DNA from: Clusia tigrina
Lineage: Eukaryota; Arthropoda; Insecta; Diptera; Clusiidae
Assembly: GCA_920105625.2 (NCBI GenBank)
Contig: OV050031.1
Location: 45,010,925 to 45,074,924, forward strand
Direction of reading: 5' to 3'
Length of the DNA stretch: 64,000 nt
The notes beneath the pieces were generated by a model that was not told where the DNA came from, ran no database searches, and saw nothing but the letters and a program-made list of their open reading frames with translations. This document shows, piece after piece, positions 47,401-62,400 of the stretch (positions are counted from its first letter, which is position 1; each line of letters starts with the position of its first letter). A program made the position numbers and the translations under genes.

Positions 47401-50400
47401 AATTTAATTTTAATTAGCATTGGAATTTTCAATGGTAATGCAATTAAATTATCATTTCCTTTGAATTTTTCAATGGTAATACAATTTAATTTGAATGGTC
47501 AATGGAAATGCAATTTAATTGATAATAAGCATTGGAATTTTCAATGGTAATGCACTTTAATTTTAATTAGCATTGGTATTTTCAATGGTAATGCAATTTC
47601 ATTTTGTTTAGCAGTAAAATTTTTAACGGTAGTGCAATTTAATTGAAATTAGAATTTAAAATTTTTAATAGTAATGCAGTTTAATTTAAGTAGCATTGGA
47701 ATATTCAATGGTAATGCAATTTGACTTTAATTAGCATTGAAATTTTCACTTATAATGGAATTTAATTTAATTAACATTGAATTTGAGTAATGCAACTGAA
47801 TTTTAATTTGCTTTGAAATTTTCAATGGAAATGCAATTTAATTTTAATTTCATTGGTTACGCAATTTAATTTTAATTGGCATTGGAATTTTCAATGGCAA
47901 TGCAATTTTATTTTAATTGGCATTGGAATTATCTATGGTAATGCAATTTAATTTAATTTTAATTGGTATCGGAACTGTCAATGGTAATGCAATTTAACTT
48001 TAATTAGCATTGGAATTTTCAAACGGATTTCAATTTAATTGGCATTGGAATTTTCGCAGATAATGCAATTTAATTTTAATTGTCATTGGAATTTTCAATG
48101 GTAATGCAGTTGAACTTTAATTAGCATTGGAATTTTCAATTGTATTGCAATTTAATTATAATTGACATTGTAATTTTCGAAGATATCTTAATTTAATTTT
48201 AATTGGCATTGGAATCAATGGTTGTGCAATTTAATTTCAATTGGCATTGAAATTGTCAATGTTAATGCAACTTAATTTTAATTGGAATTGGAATTTTTAA
48301 TGGTAATGCAATTTAATTGTAATTAGCATTGGAGTTGTTTATGGTAAAGCAATTTTATTTTAATTGTCATTGGAATTGTCAATGGTAATGCAATTTAAAT
48401 TTAATGAGCATTGGAATTTTCAATTGTAATGCAATTTAATTTTAATTAGCATTGGAATTGTCAATGGTAATGCAAATTAATTGTAATTACCAATGGAATT
48501 TTCAATTATAATGTATTTTAATTTTAATAGGTATTGGAATTGTCAATGGTAATGCCATTTAACTTTAATTCGCATTGGAATTTTTAATGGTAATGCAATT
48601 TACTTTTAATTGGAATTGGAATTGTCAATGGTAATGCAAATGAATTGTAATTATCAAAGGAATTTTCAATGATATTGTACTTTAATTGGTATTGAAATTG
48701 TCAATGGTAATGCAATTTAACTTAATTTTCTATGGTAGAGTAATTTTATTTCAATTAGCATGAAAATTTTCAGTTGTAATGAAATTTAATTGAAATTAGC
48801 ATTAACATTTTCAATGGTAACGCGATTTAATTTTAATTAGCATTGGAATTGTCAATAGTAATGCGAATTAATATAAGTAGCATTGAAATTTTCAATGGTA
48901 ACGCAATTTACTTTAGTTAGCATTGATATTTTCAATGAAAATGCAATTTTATTTTAAGTGACATTAAAATTGTCAATGGTAGTGCAATCTAATTTTAATT
49001 GACATTGGAATTGTCAATGGTAATGCAATTGAATTTTAATTTGCATTGAAATTTTCAATGGTAATGCAATTTGATTTTAATTGGCATTGGAATTGTCAAT
49101 GGTAATGAAATTAAAATTAAATTGCATTTTCACTTTAATTAGCATTGGAATTGTCAATGGTAATAAAATTTAATTGTAATTAGCATTGGAATTTTCAATG
49201 GCAATGCAATTTTATTTTAATTGGCAATGGAATTATCTATGGTAATGCAATTTAATTTAATTGTAATTGGCATAGGAACTGTCAATGGTAATGCAATTTA
49301 ATTGTACTTAGCATTGGAATTGCTTATGGTAAAGCAATTTTATTTTAATTGTCATTGGAATTGTCAAAGGTAATGCAATTTAAATTTAAGTAGCATTGTA
49401 ATTTTCAATAGTAATGCAATTGAATTTTAATTAACATGGGAATTTTCAATGGTAATGCAATTTAATATTAATTTGCTTTAAATTTTTTAATGGTAATATA
49501 ATTTAATTGTAATTAGCATTGGAAATTTCAATGGTAATGCAATTTAATTTAATTAGCATTGGCATTTTCAATGGTGACGTAATTTAATTTTAATGGGCGT
49601 TGGAACTTTCAATGGTAATGCAATTTAATTTTAATAGACATTGGATATATCAATGGTAATGCAAATTTATTGTAATTAGCATTGAAATTTTCAATGGCAG
49701 TGCAATTCAATTTTAATTAACATTGAAATTGTCAATGATAATGCTACTTTATTTTAACTGGCATTGGAATTGTCAATGTAAATGCAATTTAACTTTAATT
49801 AGCTTTAGAATTTTCAATTGTAATGCCATTTAATTTTAATTGGCAATGGAATTTTCAATAGTAATGCAATTTAATTTTAATTAGCATTAAATTTTTAAAG
49901 ATAATGCAATTTAATTTTAATTAGCATTAAATCTTTGAATTGTAGTGCCATTTAATTGTAATTAGAAATTAAAATTTTCAATAGTAATGCAATTTAATTT
50001 TAATAGGCATTGGAATTTTCAATGGTGATGCAATTTGGCTTTAATTAGCATTGGAATTTTTAATTGTATTGCATTTAATTTTAATTGGCATTGGAATTTT
50101 CGAGGGTATTGCAATTTAATATTAATTGGCATTGGAACTTTCCATGGTTTTGCAATTTAATTTTAATAGGCATTGGAATTGTCAATGGTTATGCAATTTA
50201 ATTGTAATTAGCATGGGAATTTTCAATGGTAATACAATTAAGTTTTAATTGGCATTGGAATTTTCAATGGTAATGCAATTTAATTTTAATTGGCATTGCA
50301 ATTTTCAACGGTAATAAAAATTACTTTTAATTGGTATTGGAATTTTCAAAGGAAATGCAATTTAATTTTCATTGGCGTTGGAATTTCAAATTAAAATACT

Positions 50401-53400
50401 ATTTAATTTTAACTGGCATTGGAATTTTTAATGGCAATGCATCTCAATTTTAATTACTATTGAAATTGTCAATGGTAATGCAATTTTATTCTAATTGGCA
50501 TTGGAATTGTCAATTATAATGCAATTAATTTTAATTGGCATTGGAATTGTCAATGGTAATGCAATTTAACTTTAATTAGCAATGGAGTTTTCAATTGTAA
50601 TGCAATTTAATTTTAATTGGCAATTGTATATTCAATGGTAATGCATTTTAATTTAAATTAGCATTGGAATTTTCAATGCTAATGCAATTTAATGTTAATT
50701 AGCTTACAAATTGTTAATGGTAATTCATATTAATTGTAATTAGAAATTAAAATTTTCAATGGTAATAAAATTTAATTTTAGTTGGCATTGGAATTTTCAA
50801 TGGTATTCCAATTGAATTGTAAGTTGTATTTCAATTTTCAATGGTAATGCAATTTAAATTTTATTAGCATTGGAATTGTCAATGGTAATGCAAAGTTATT
50901 TTCATTTGTATTGAAATTTTCAGTGGTACTGCAATTTAATTGTAATGAGCATTACAATTTTCAATGGTGAAGCAATTGCGTTTTAATTAGCATTGGAATT
51001 TTCAATGGTAATGCAATTAAATTTTCATTTCCTTTGAATTTTTCAATGGTAATACAATTTAATTTGAATTGTCATTAGAATTGTCAATGGAAATGCAATT
51101 TAATTATGATAAGCATTGGAATTTTCAATGGTAATGCAATTTCATTTTGTTTAGCAGTAAAATGTTTAACGGTAGTGCAATTTAATTGAAATTAGAATTG
51201 GAAATTTTTAATAGTAATGCAATTTAATTTAAGTAGCATTGGAATATTCAATGGTAATGCAATTTAACTTTAATTAGCATTGGAATTTTCACTGATAATG
51301 GAATTTAATTTAATTTACATTGAATTTGAGTAATGCAACTGAATTTTAATTTGCTTAGAAATTTTCAATGGAAATGCAATTTAATTTTAATTTCATTGGT
51401 TACGCAATTTAACTTTAATTGGCATTGGAACTTTCAATGGTAATGCAATTTGATTTTAAGTGGCATTGGAATTGTCATTGGTAATGAAATTAAAATTAAA
51501 TTGCATTTTCACTTTCATTAGCATTGGAATTGTCAATGGTAATAAAGATTAATTGTAATTAGCATTGGAATTCTTAATGGCAATGCAATTTTATTTTAAT
51601 TGGCAATGGAATTATCTATGGTAATACAATTTAATTTAATTGTAATTGGCATAGGAACTGTCAATGGTAATGCAATTTAACTTAATTTTCTATGGTAGAG
51701 CAATTTTATTTTAATTAGCATGAAAATTTTCAGTTGTAATGACATTTAATTGAAATTAGCATTCACATTTTCAATGGTAACGCGATTTAATTTTAATTAG
51801 CATTGGAATTGTCAATAGTAATGCGAATTAATATAAGTAGCATTGAAACTTTCAATGGTAACGCAATTTACTTTAGTTAGCATTGATATTTTCAATGAAA
51901 ATGCAATTTTATTTTAATTGGCATTAAAATTGTCAATGGTAGTGCAATTTAATTTTAATTGACATTGGAATTGTCACTGGTAATGCAATTGAATTTTAAT
52001 TTGCATTGAAATTTTCAATGGTAATGCAATTTAATTTTAATTAGCATTGGAATTTTCAATGGTAATGCAATTTCATTTTGTTTAGCAGTAAAATTTTTAA
52101 CGGTAGTGCAATTTAATTGAAATTAGAATTTAAAATTTTTAATAGTAATGCAGTTTAATTTAAGTAGCATTGGAATATTCACTGGTAATGCAATTTGACT
52201 TTAATTAGCATTGAAATTTTCACTTATAATGGAATTTAATTTAATTAACATTGAATTTGAGTAATGCAACTGAATTTTAATTTGCTTTGAAATTTTCAAT
52301 GGAAATGCAATTTAATTTTAATTTCATTGGTTACGCAATTTAATTTTAATTGGCATTGGAATTTTCAATGGCAATGCAATTTTATTTTAATTGGCATTGG
52401 AATTATCTATGGTAATGCAATTTAATTTAATTTTAATTGGTATCGGAACTGTCAATGGTAATGCAATTTAACTTTAATTAGCATTGGAATTTTCAAATGT
52501 ATTTCAATTTAATTGGCATTGGAATTTTCGCAGATAATGCAATTTAATTTTAATTGTCATTGGAATTTTCAATGGTAATGCAGTTGAACTTTAATTAGCA
52601 TTGGAATTTTCAATTGTATTGCAATTTAATTATAATTGACATTGTAATTTTCGAAGATATCTTAATTTAATTTTAATTGGCATTGGAATCAATGGCTGTG
52701 CAATTTAATTTCAATTGGCATTGACATTGTCAATGTTAATGCAACTTAATTTTAATTGGAATTGGAATTTTTAATGGTAATGCAATTTAATTGTAATTAG
52801 CATTGGAGTTGTTTATGGTAAAGCAATTTTATTTTAATTGTCATTGGAATTGTCAATGATAATGCAATTTAAATTTAATGAGCATTGGAATTTTCAATTG
52901 TAATGCAATTTAATTTTAATTAGCATTGGAATTGTCAATGGTAATGCAAATTAATTATAATTACCAATGGAATTTTCAATTATAATGTATTTTAATTTTA
53001 ATAGGTATTGGAATTGTCAATGGTAATGCCATTTAACTTTAATTCGCATTGGAATTTTCAATGGTAATGCAATTTAATTTTAATTGGAATTGGAATTGTC
53101 AATGGTAATGCAAATGAATTGTAATTATCAAAGGAAATTTCAATGATATTGTATTTTAATTGGTATTGGAATTGTCAATGGTAATGCAATTTAACTTAAT
53201 TTTCTATGGTAGAGTAATTTTATTTTAATTAGCATGAAAATTTTCATTTGTAATGAAATTTAATTGAAATTAGCATTAACATTTTCAATGGTAACGCGAT
53301 TTAATTTTAATTAGCATTGGAATTGTCAATAGTAATGCGAATTAATATAAGTAGCATTGAAATTTTCAATGGTAACGCAATTTACTTTAGTTAGCATTGA

Positions 53401-56400
53401 TATTTTCAATGAAAATGCAATTTTATTTTAAGTGACATTAAAATTGTCAATGGTAGTGCAATCTAATTTTAATTGACATTGGAATTGTCAATGGTAATGC
53501 AATTGAATTTTAATTTGCATTGAAATTTTCAATGGTAATGCAATTTAATTTTAATTGGCATTGGAACTTTCAATGGTAATGCAATTTGATTTTAATTGGC
53601 ATTGGAATTGTCAATGGTAATGAAATTAAAATTAAATTGCATTTTCACTTTAATTAGCATTGGAATTGTCAATGGTAATACAATTTAATTGTAATTAGCA
53701 TTGGAATTTTCAATGGCAATGCAATTTTATTTTAATTGGCAATGGAATTATCTATGGTAATGCAATTTAATTTAATTGTAATTGGCATAGGAACTGTCAA
53801 TGGTAATGCAATTTAATTGTAATTAGCATTGGAATTGCTTATGGTAAAGCAATTTTATTTTAATTGTCATTGGAATTGTCAAAGGTAATGCAATTTAAAT
53901 TTTAGTAGCATTGTAATTTTCAATAGTAATGCAATTGAATTTTAATTAACATGGGAATTTTCAATAGTAATGCAATTTAATATTAATTTGCTTTAAATTT
54001 TTTAATGGTAATATAATTTAATTGTAATTAGCATTGAAAATTTCAATGGTAATGCAATTTAATTTAATTAGCATTGGCATTTTCAATAGTGACGCAATTT
54101 AATTTTAATGGGCGTTGGAACTTTCAATGGTAATGCAATTTAATTTTAATAGACATTGGATATATCAATGGTAATGCAAATTAATTGTAATTAGCATTGA
54201 AATTTTCAATGGCAGTGCAATTCAATTTTAATTAACATTGAAATTGTCAATGATAATGCTACTTTATTTTAACTGGCATTGGAATTGTCAATGTAAATGC
54301 AATTTAACTTTAATTAGCTTTAGAATTTTCAATTGTAATGCCATTTAATTTTAATTGGCAATGGAATTTTCAATAGCAATGCAATTTAATTTTAATTAGC
54401 ATTAAATTTTTAAAGATAATGCAATTTAATTTTAATTAGCATTAAATCTTTGAATTGTAGTGTAATTTAATTGTAATTAGAAATTAAAATTTTCTATGGT
54501 AATGCAATTTATTAATGCTTAATTAGTAATGCTTTAATTAGCATTGGAATTTTTAATTGTATTGCATTTAATTTTAATTGGCATTGGAATTTTCGAGGGT
54601 ATTGCAATTTAATATTAATTGGCATTGGAACTTTCCATGGTTTTGCAATTTAATTTTAATAGGCATTGGAATTGTCAATGGTTATGCAATTTAATTGTAA
54701 TTAGCATGGGAATTTTCAATGGTAATACAATTAAGTTTTATTTGGCATTGGAATTTTCAATGGTAATGCAATTTAATTTTAATTGGCATTGCAATTTTCA
54801 ACGGTAATAAAAATTACTTTTAATTGGTATTGGAATTTTCAAAGGAAATGCAATTTAATTTTCATTGGCGTTGGAATTTGAAATTAAAATACTATTTAAT
54901 TTTAACTGGCATTGGAATTTTTAATGGCAATGCATCTCAATTTTAATTACTATTGAAATTGTCAATGGTAATGCAATTTTATTCTAATTGGCATTGGAAT
55001 TGTCAATTATAATGCAATTAATTTTAATTGGCATTGGAATTGTCAATGGTAATGCAATTTCACTTTAATTAGCAATGGAGTTTTCAATTGTAATGCAATT
55101 TAATTTTAATTGGCAATTGAATATTCAATGGTAATGCATTTTAATTTAAATTAGCATTGGAATTTTCAATGCTAATGCAATTTAATGTTAATTAGCTTAC
55201 AAATTGTTAATGGTAATTCATATTAATTGTAATTAGAAATTAAAATTTTCAATGGTAATGAAATTTAATTTTAGTTGGCATTGGAATTTTCAATGGTATT
55301 CCAATTGAATTGTAAGTTGTATTTCAATTTTCAATGGTAATGCAATTTAAATTTTATTAGCATTGGAATTGTCAATGGTAATGCAAAGTTATTTTCATTT
55401 GTATTGAAATTTTCAGTGGTACTGCAATTTAATTGTAATGAGCATTAGCGTTTTAATTTGCTTAGAAATTTTCAATGGAAATGCAATTAAATTTTCATTT
55501 CCTTTGAATTTTTCAATGGTAATACAATTTAATTTGAATTGTCATTAGAATTGTCAATGGAAATGCAATTTAAGTATGATAAGCATTGGAATTTTCAATG
55601 GTAAGGCACTTTAATTTTAATTAGCATTAGTATTTTCAATGGTAATGCAATTTCATTTTGTTTAGCAGTAAAATGTTTAACGGTAGTGCAAATTAATTGA
55701 AATTAGAATTGGAAATTTTTAATAGTAATGCAATTTAATTTAAGTAGCATTGGAATATTCAATGGTAATGCAATTTAACTTTAATTAGCATTGGAATTTT
55801 CACTGATAATGGAATTTAATTTAATTAACATTGAATTTGAGTAATGCAACTGAATTTTAATTTGCTTAGAAATTTTCAATGGAAATGCAATTTAATTTTA
55901 ATTTCATTGGTTACGCAATTTAACTTTAATTGGCATTGGAACTTTCAATGGTAATGCAATTTGATTTTAAGTGGCATTGGAATTGTCATTGGTAATGAAA
56001 TTAAAATTAAATTGCATTTTCACTTTCATTAGCATTGGAATTGTCAATGGTAATAAAGATTAATTGTAATTAGCATTGGAATTCTTAATGGCAATGCAAT
56101 TTTATTTTAATTGGCAATGGAATTATCTATGGTAATGCAATTTAATTTAATTGTAATTGGCATAGGAACTGTCAATGGTAATGCAATTTAACTTAATTTT
56201 CTATGGTAGAGCAATTTTATTTTAATTAGCATGAAAATTTTCAGTTGTAATGACATTTAATTGAAATTAGCATTCACATTTTCAATGGTAACGCGATTTA
56301 ATTTTAATTAGCATTGGAATTGTCAATAGTAATGCGTATTAATATAAGTAGCATTGAAACTTTCAATGGTAACGCAATTTACTTTAGTTAGCATTGATAT

Positions 56401-59400
56401 TTTCAATGAAAATGCAATTTTATTTTAATTGGCATTAAAATTGTCAATGGTAGTGCAATTTAATTTTAATTGACATTGGAATTGTCACTGGTAATGCAAT
56501 TGAATTTTAATTTGCATTGAAATTTTCAATGGTAATGCAATTTAATTTTAATTTGCATTGGAATTTTCAATGGTAATGCAATTAAATTTTCATTTCCTTT
56601 GAATTTTTCAATGGTAATACAATTTAATTTGAAAGGTCAATGGAAATGCAATTTAATTGATAATAAGCATTGGAATTTTCAATGGTAATGCACTTTAATT
56701 TTAATTAGCATTGGTATTTTCAATGGTAATGCAATTTCATTTTGTTTAGCAGTAAAATTTTTAACGGTAGTGCAATTTAATTGAAATTAGAATTTAAAAT
56801 TTTTAATAGTAATGCAGTTTAATTTAAGTAGCATTGGAATATTCAATGGTAATGCAATTTGACTTTAATTAGCATTGAAATTTTCACTTATAATGGAATT
56901 TAATTTAATTAACATTGAATTTGAGTAATGCAACTGAATTTTAATTTGCTTTGAAATTTTCAATGGAAATGCAATTTAATTTTAATTTCATTGGTTACGC
57001 AATATAATTTTAATTGGCATTGGAATTTTCAATGGCAATGCAATCTTATTTTAATTGGCATTGGAATTATCTATGGTAATGCAATTTAATTTAATTTTAA
57101 TTGGTATCGGAACTGTCAATGGTAATGCAATTTAACTTTAATTAGCATTGGAATTTTCAAACGTATTTCAATTTAATTGGCATTGGAATTTTCGCAGATA
57201 ATGCAATTTAATTTTAATTGTCATTGGAATTTTCAATGGTAATGCAGTTGAACTTTAATTAGCATTGGAATTTTCAATTGTATTGCAATTTAATTATAAT
57301 TGACATTGTAATTTTAGAAGATATCTTAATTTAATTTTAATTGGCATTGGAATCAATGGTTGTGCAATTTAATTTCAATTGGCATTGAAATTGTCAATGT
57401 TAATGCAACTTAATTTTAATTGGAATTGGAATTTTTAATGGTAATGCAATTTAATTGTAATTAGCATTGGAGTTGTTTATGGTAAAGCAATTTTATTTTA
57501 ATTGTCATTGGAATTGTCAATGGTAATGCAATTTAAATTTAATGAGCATTGGAATTTTCAATTGTAATGCAATTTAATTTTAATTAGCATTGGAATTGTC
57601 AATGGTAATGCAAATTAATTGTAATTACCAATGGAATTTTCAATTATAATGTATTTTAATTTTAATAGGTATTGGAATTGTCAATGGTAATGCCATTTAA
57701 CTTTAATTCGCATTGGAATTTTCAATGGTAATGCAATTTAATTTTAATTGGAATTGGAATTGTCAATGGTAATGCAAATGAATTGTAATTATCAAAGGAA
57801 ATTTCAATGATATTGTATTTTAATTGGTATTGGAATTGTCAATGGTAATGCAATTTAACTTAATTTTCTATGGTAGAGTAATTTTATTTTAATTAGCATG
57901 AAAATTTTCAGTTGTAATGAAATTTAATTGAAATTAGCATTAACATTTTCAATGGTAACGCGATTTAATTTTAATTAGCATTGGAATTGTCAATAGTAAT
58001 GCGAATTAATATAAGTAGCATTGAAATTTTCAATGGTAACGCAATTTACTTTAGTTAGCATTGATATTTTCAATGAAAATGCAATTTTATTTTAAGTGAC
58101 ATTAAAATTGTCAATGGTAGTGCAATCTAATTTTAATTGACATTGGAATTGTCAATGGTAATGCAATTGAATTTTAATTTGCATTGAAATTTTCAATGGT
58201 AATGCAATTTAATTTTAATTGTCATTGGAACTTTCAATGGTAATGCAATTTGATTTTAATTTGCACTGGAATTGTCAATGGTAATGAAATTAAAATTAAA
58301 TTGCATTTTCACTTTAATTAGCATTGGAATTGTCAATGGTAATAAAATTTAATTGTAATTAGCATTGGAATTTTCAATGGCAATGCAATTTTATTTTAAT
58401 TGGCAATGGAATTATCTATGGTAATGCAATTTAATTTAATTGTAATTGGCATAGGAACTGTCAATGGTAATGCAATTTAATTGTAATTAGCATTGGAATT
58501 GCTTATGGTAAAGCAATTTTATTTTAATTGTCATTGGAATTGTCAAAGGTAATGCAATTTAAATTTAAGTTGCATTGTAATTTTCAATAGTAATGCAATT
58601 GAATTTTAATTAACATGGGAATTTTCAATGGTAATGCAATTTAATATTAATTTGCTTTAAATTTTTTAATGGTAATATAATTTAATTGTAATTAGCATTG
58701 GAAATTTCAATGGTAATGCAATTTAATTTAATTAGCATTGGCATTTTCAATGGTGACGCAATTTAATTTTAATGGGCGTTGGAACTTTCAATGGTAATGC
58801 AATTTAATTTTAATAGACATTGGATATATCAATGGTAATGCAAATTAATTGTAATTAGCATTGAAATTTTCAATGGCAGTGCAATTCAATTTTAATTAAC
58901 ATTGAAATTGTCAATGATAATGCTACTTTATTTTAACTGGCATTGGAATTGTCAATGTAAATGCAATTTAACTTTAATTAGCTTTAGAATTTTCAATTGT
59001 AATGCCATTTAATTTTAATTGGCAATGGAATTTTCAATAGTAATGCAATTTAATTTTAATTAGCATTAAATTTTTAAAGATAATGCAATTTAATTTTAAT
59101 TAGCATTAAATCTTTGAATTGTAGTGCCATTTAATTGTAATTAGAAATTAAAATTTTCAATAGTAATGCAATTTAATTTTAATAGGCATTGGAATTTTCA
59201 ATGGTGATGCAATTTGGCTTTAATTAGCATTGGAATTTTTAATTGTATTGCATTTAATTTTAATTGGCATTGGAATTTTCGAAGGTATTGCAATTGAATA
59301 TTAATTGGCATTGGAACTTTCCATGGTTTTGCAATATAATTTTAATAGGCATTGGAATTGTCAATGGTTATGCAATTTAATTGTAATTAGCATGGGAATT

Positions 59401-62400
59401 TTCAATGGTAATACAATTAAGTTTTAATTGGCATTGGAATTTTCAAAGGAAATGCAATTTAATTTTCATTGGCGTTGGAATTTCAAATTAAAATACTATT
59501 TAATTTTAACTGGCATTGGAATTTTTAATGGCAATGCATCTCAATTTTAATTAGTATTGAAATTGTCAATGGTAATGCAATTTTATTCTAATTGGCATTG
59601 GAATTGTCAATTATAATGCAATTAATTTTAATTGGCATTGGAATTGTCAATGGTAATGCAATTTAACTTTAATTAGCAATGGAGTTTTCAATTGTAATGC
59701 AATTTAATTTTAATTGGCAATTGAATATTCAATGGTAATGCATTTTAATTTAAATTAGCATTGGAATTTTCAATGCTAATGCAATTTAATGTTAATTAGC
59801 TTACAAATTGTTAATGGTAATTCATATTAATTGTAATTAGAAATTAAAATTTTCAATGGTAATGAAATTTAATTTTAGTTGGCATTGGAATTTTCAATGG
59901 TATTCCAATTGAATTGTAAGTTGTATTTCAATTTTCAATGGTAATGCAATTTAAATTTTATTAGCATTGGAATTGTCAATGGTAATGCAAAGTTATTTTC
60001 ATTTGTATTGAAATTTTCAGTGGTACTGCAATTTAATTGTAATGAGCATTACAATTTTCAATGGTGAAGCAATTGCGTTTTAATTAGCATTGGAATTTTC
60101 AATGGTAATGCAATTAAATTTTCATTTCCTTTGAATTTTTCAATGGTAATACAATTTAATTTGAATTGTCATTGGAATTGTCAATGGAAATGCAATTTAA
60201 TTATGATAAGCATTGGAATTTTCAATGGTAAGGCACTTTAATTTTAATTAGCATTAGTATTTTCAATGGTAATGCAATTTCATTTTGTTTAGCAGTAAAA
60301 TGTTTAACGGTAGTGCAATTTAATTGAAATTAGAATTGGAAATTTTTAATAGTAATGCAATTTAATTTAAGTAGCATTGGAATATTCAATGGTAATGCAA
60401 TTTAACTTTAATTAGCATTGGAATTTTCACTGATAATGGAATTTAATTTAATTAACATTGAATTTGAGTAATGCAACTGAATTTTAATTTGCTTAGAAAT
60501 TTTCAATGTAAATGCAATTTAATTTTAATTTCATTGGTTACGCAATTTAACTTTAATTGGCATTGGAACTTTCAATGGTAATGCAATTTGATTTTAAGTG
60601 TCATTGGAATTGTCATTGGTAATGAAATTAAAATTAAATTGCATTTTCACTTTCATTAGCATTGGAATTGTCAATGGTAATAAAGATTAATTGTAATTAG
60701 CATTGGAATTCTTAATGGCAATGCAATTTTATTTTAATTGGCAATGGAATTATCTATGGTAATGCAATTTAATTTAATTGTAATTGGCATAGGAACTGTC
60801 AATGGTAATGCAATTTAATTGTAATTAGCATAGGAATTGTTTATGGTAAAGCAATTTTATTTTAATTGTCATTGGAATTGTCAAAGGTAATGCAATTTAA
60901 ATTTAATTAGCATTGGAATTTTCAAATGTATTTCAATTTACTTGGCATTGGAATTTTCGCAGATAATGCAATTTAATTTTAATTGTCATTGAAATTTTCA
61001 ATGGTAATGCAGTTGAACTTTAATTAGCATTGGAATTTTCAATTGTATTGCAATTTAATTATAATTGGCATTGTAGTTTTCGAAGATATCTTAATTTAAT
61101 TTTAATTGGCATTAGAATCAATGGTTGTGCAATTTAATTTCAATTGGCATTGAAATTGTAAATGTTAATGCAACTTAATTTTAATTGGAATTGGAATTTT
61201 TAATGGTAATGCAATTTAATTGTAATTAGCATTGGAGTTGTTTATGGTAAAGAAATTTTATTTTAATTGTCATTGGAATTGTCAATGGTAATGCAATTTA
61301 ACTATAGTTCGCATTGGAATTTTCAATGGTTTTTAATTAGCATTGGAATTGGCAATGGTAATGCAAATTAATTGTAATTACCAATGGAATTTTCAATGAT
61401 AATGTATTTTAATTTTAATTGGCATTGGAATTGTCAATGGTAATGCAATTTAACTTAATTTTCTATGGTAGAGCAATTTTATTTTAATTAGCATGAAAAT
61501 TTTCAGTTGTAATGACATTTAATTGAAATTAGCATTCACATTTTCAATGGTAACGCGAGTTAATTTTAATTAGCATTGGAATTGTCAATAGTAATGCGAA
61601 TTAATATAAGTAGCATTGAAACTTTCAATGGTAACGCAATTTACTTTAGTTAGCATTGATATTTTCAATGAAAATGCAATTTTATTTTAATTGGCATTAA
61701 AATTGTCAATGGTAGTGCAATTTAATTTTAATTGACATTGGAATTGTCACTGGTAATGCAATTGAATTTTAATTTGCATTGAAATTTTCAATGGTAATGC
61801 AATTTAATTTTAATTAGCATTGGAATTTTCAATGGTAATGCAATTAAATTTTCATTTCCTTTGAATTTTTCAATGGTAATACAATTTAATTTGAATTGTC
61901 AATGGAAATGCAATTTAATTGATAATAAGCATTGGAATTTTCAATGGTAATGCACTCTAATTTTAATTAGCATTGGTATTTTCAATGGTAATGCAATTTC
62001 ATTTTGTTTAGCAGTAAAATTTTTAACGGTAGTGCAATTTAATTGAAATTAGAATTTAAAATTTTTAATAGTAATGCAGTTTAATTTAAGTAGCATTGGA
62101 ATATTCAATGGTAATGCAATTTGACTTTAATTAGCATTGAAATTTTCACTTATAATGGAATTTAATTTAATTAACATTGAATTTGAGTAATGCAACTGAA
62201 TTTTAATTTGCTTTGAAATTTTCAATGGAAATGCAATTTAATTTTAATTTCATTGGTTACGCAATTTAATTTTAATTGGCATTGGAATTTTCAATGGCAA
62301 TGCAATTTTATTTTAATTGGCATTGGAATTATCTATGGTAATGCAATTTAATTTAGTTGTAATTGGCATAGGAACTGTCAATGGTAATGCAATTTAATTG

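Noticed and set aside
54619..54807. 62-residue open frame in satellite (also 3119-3310)
   Set aside because: The translation is a repeated FNFNWHWNF-type pattern from the satellite monomers. It is a chance absence of stops.
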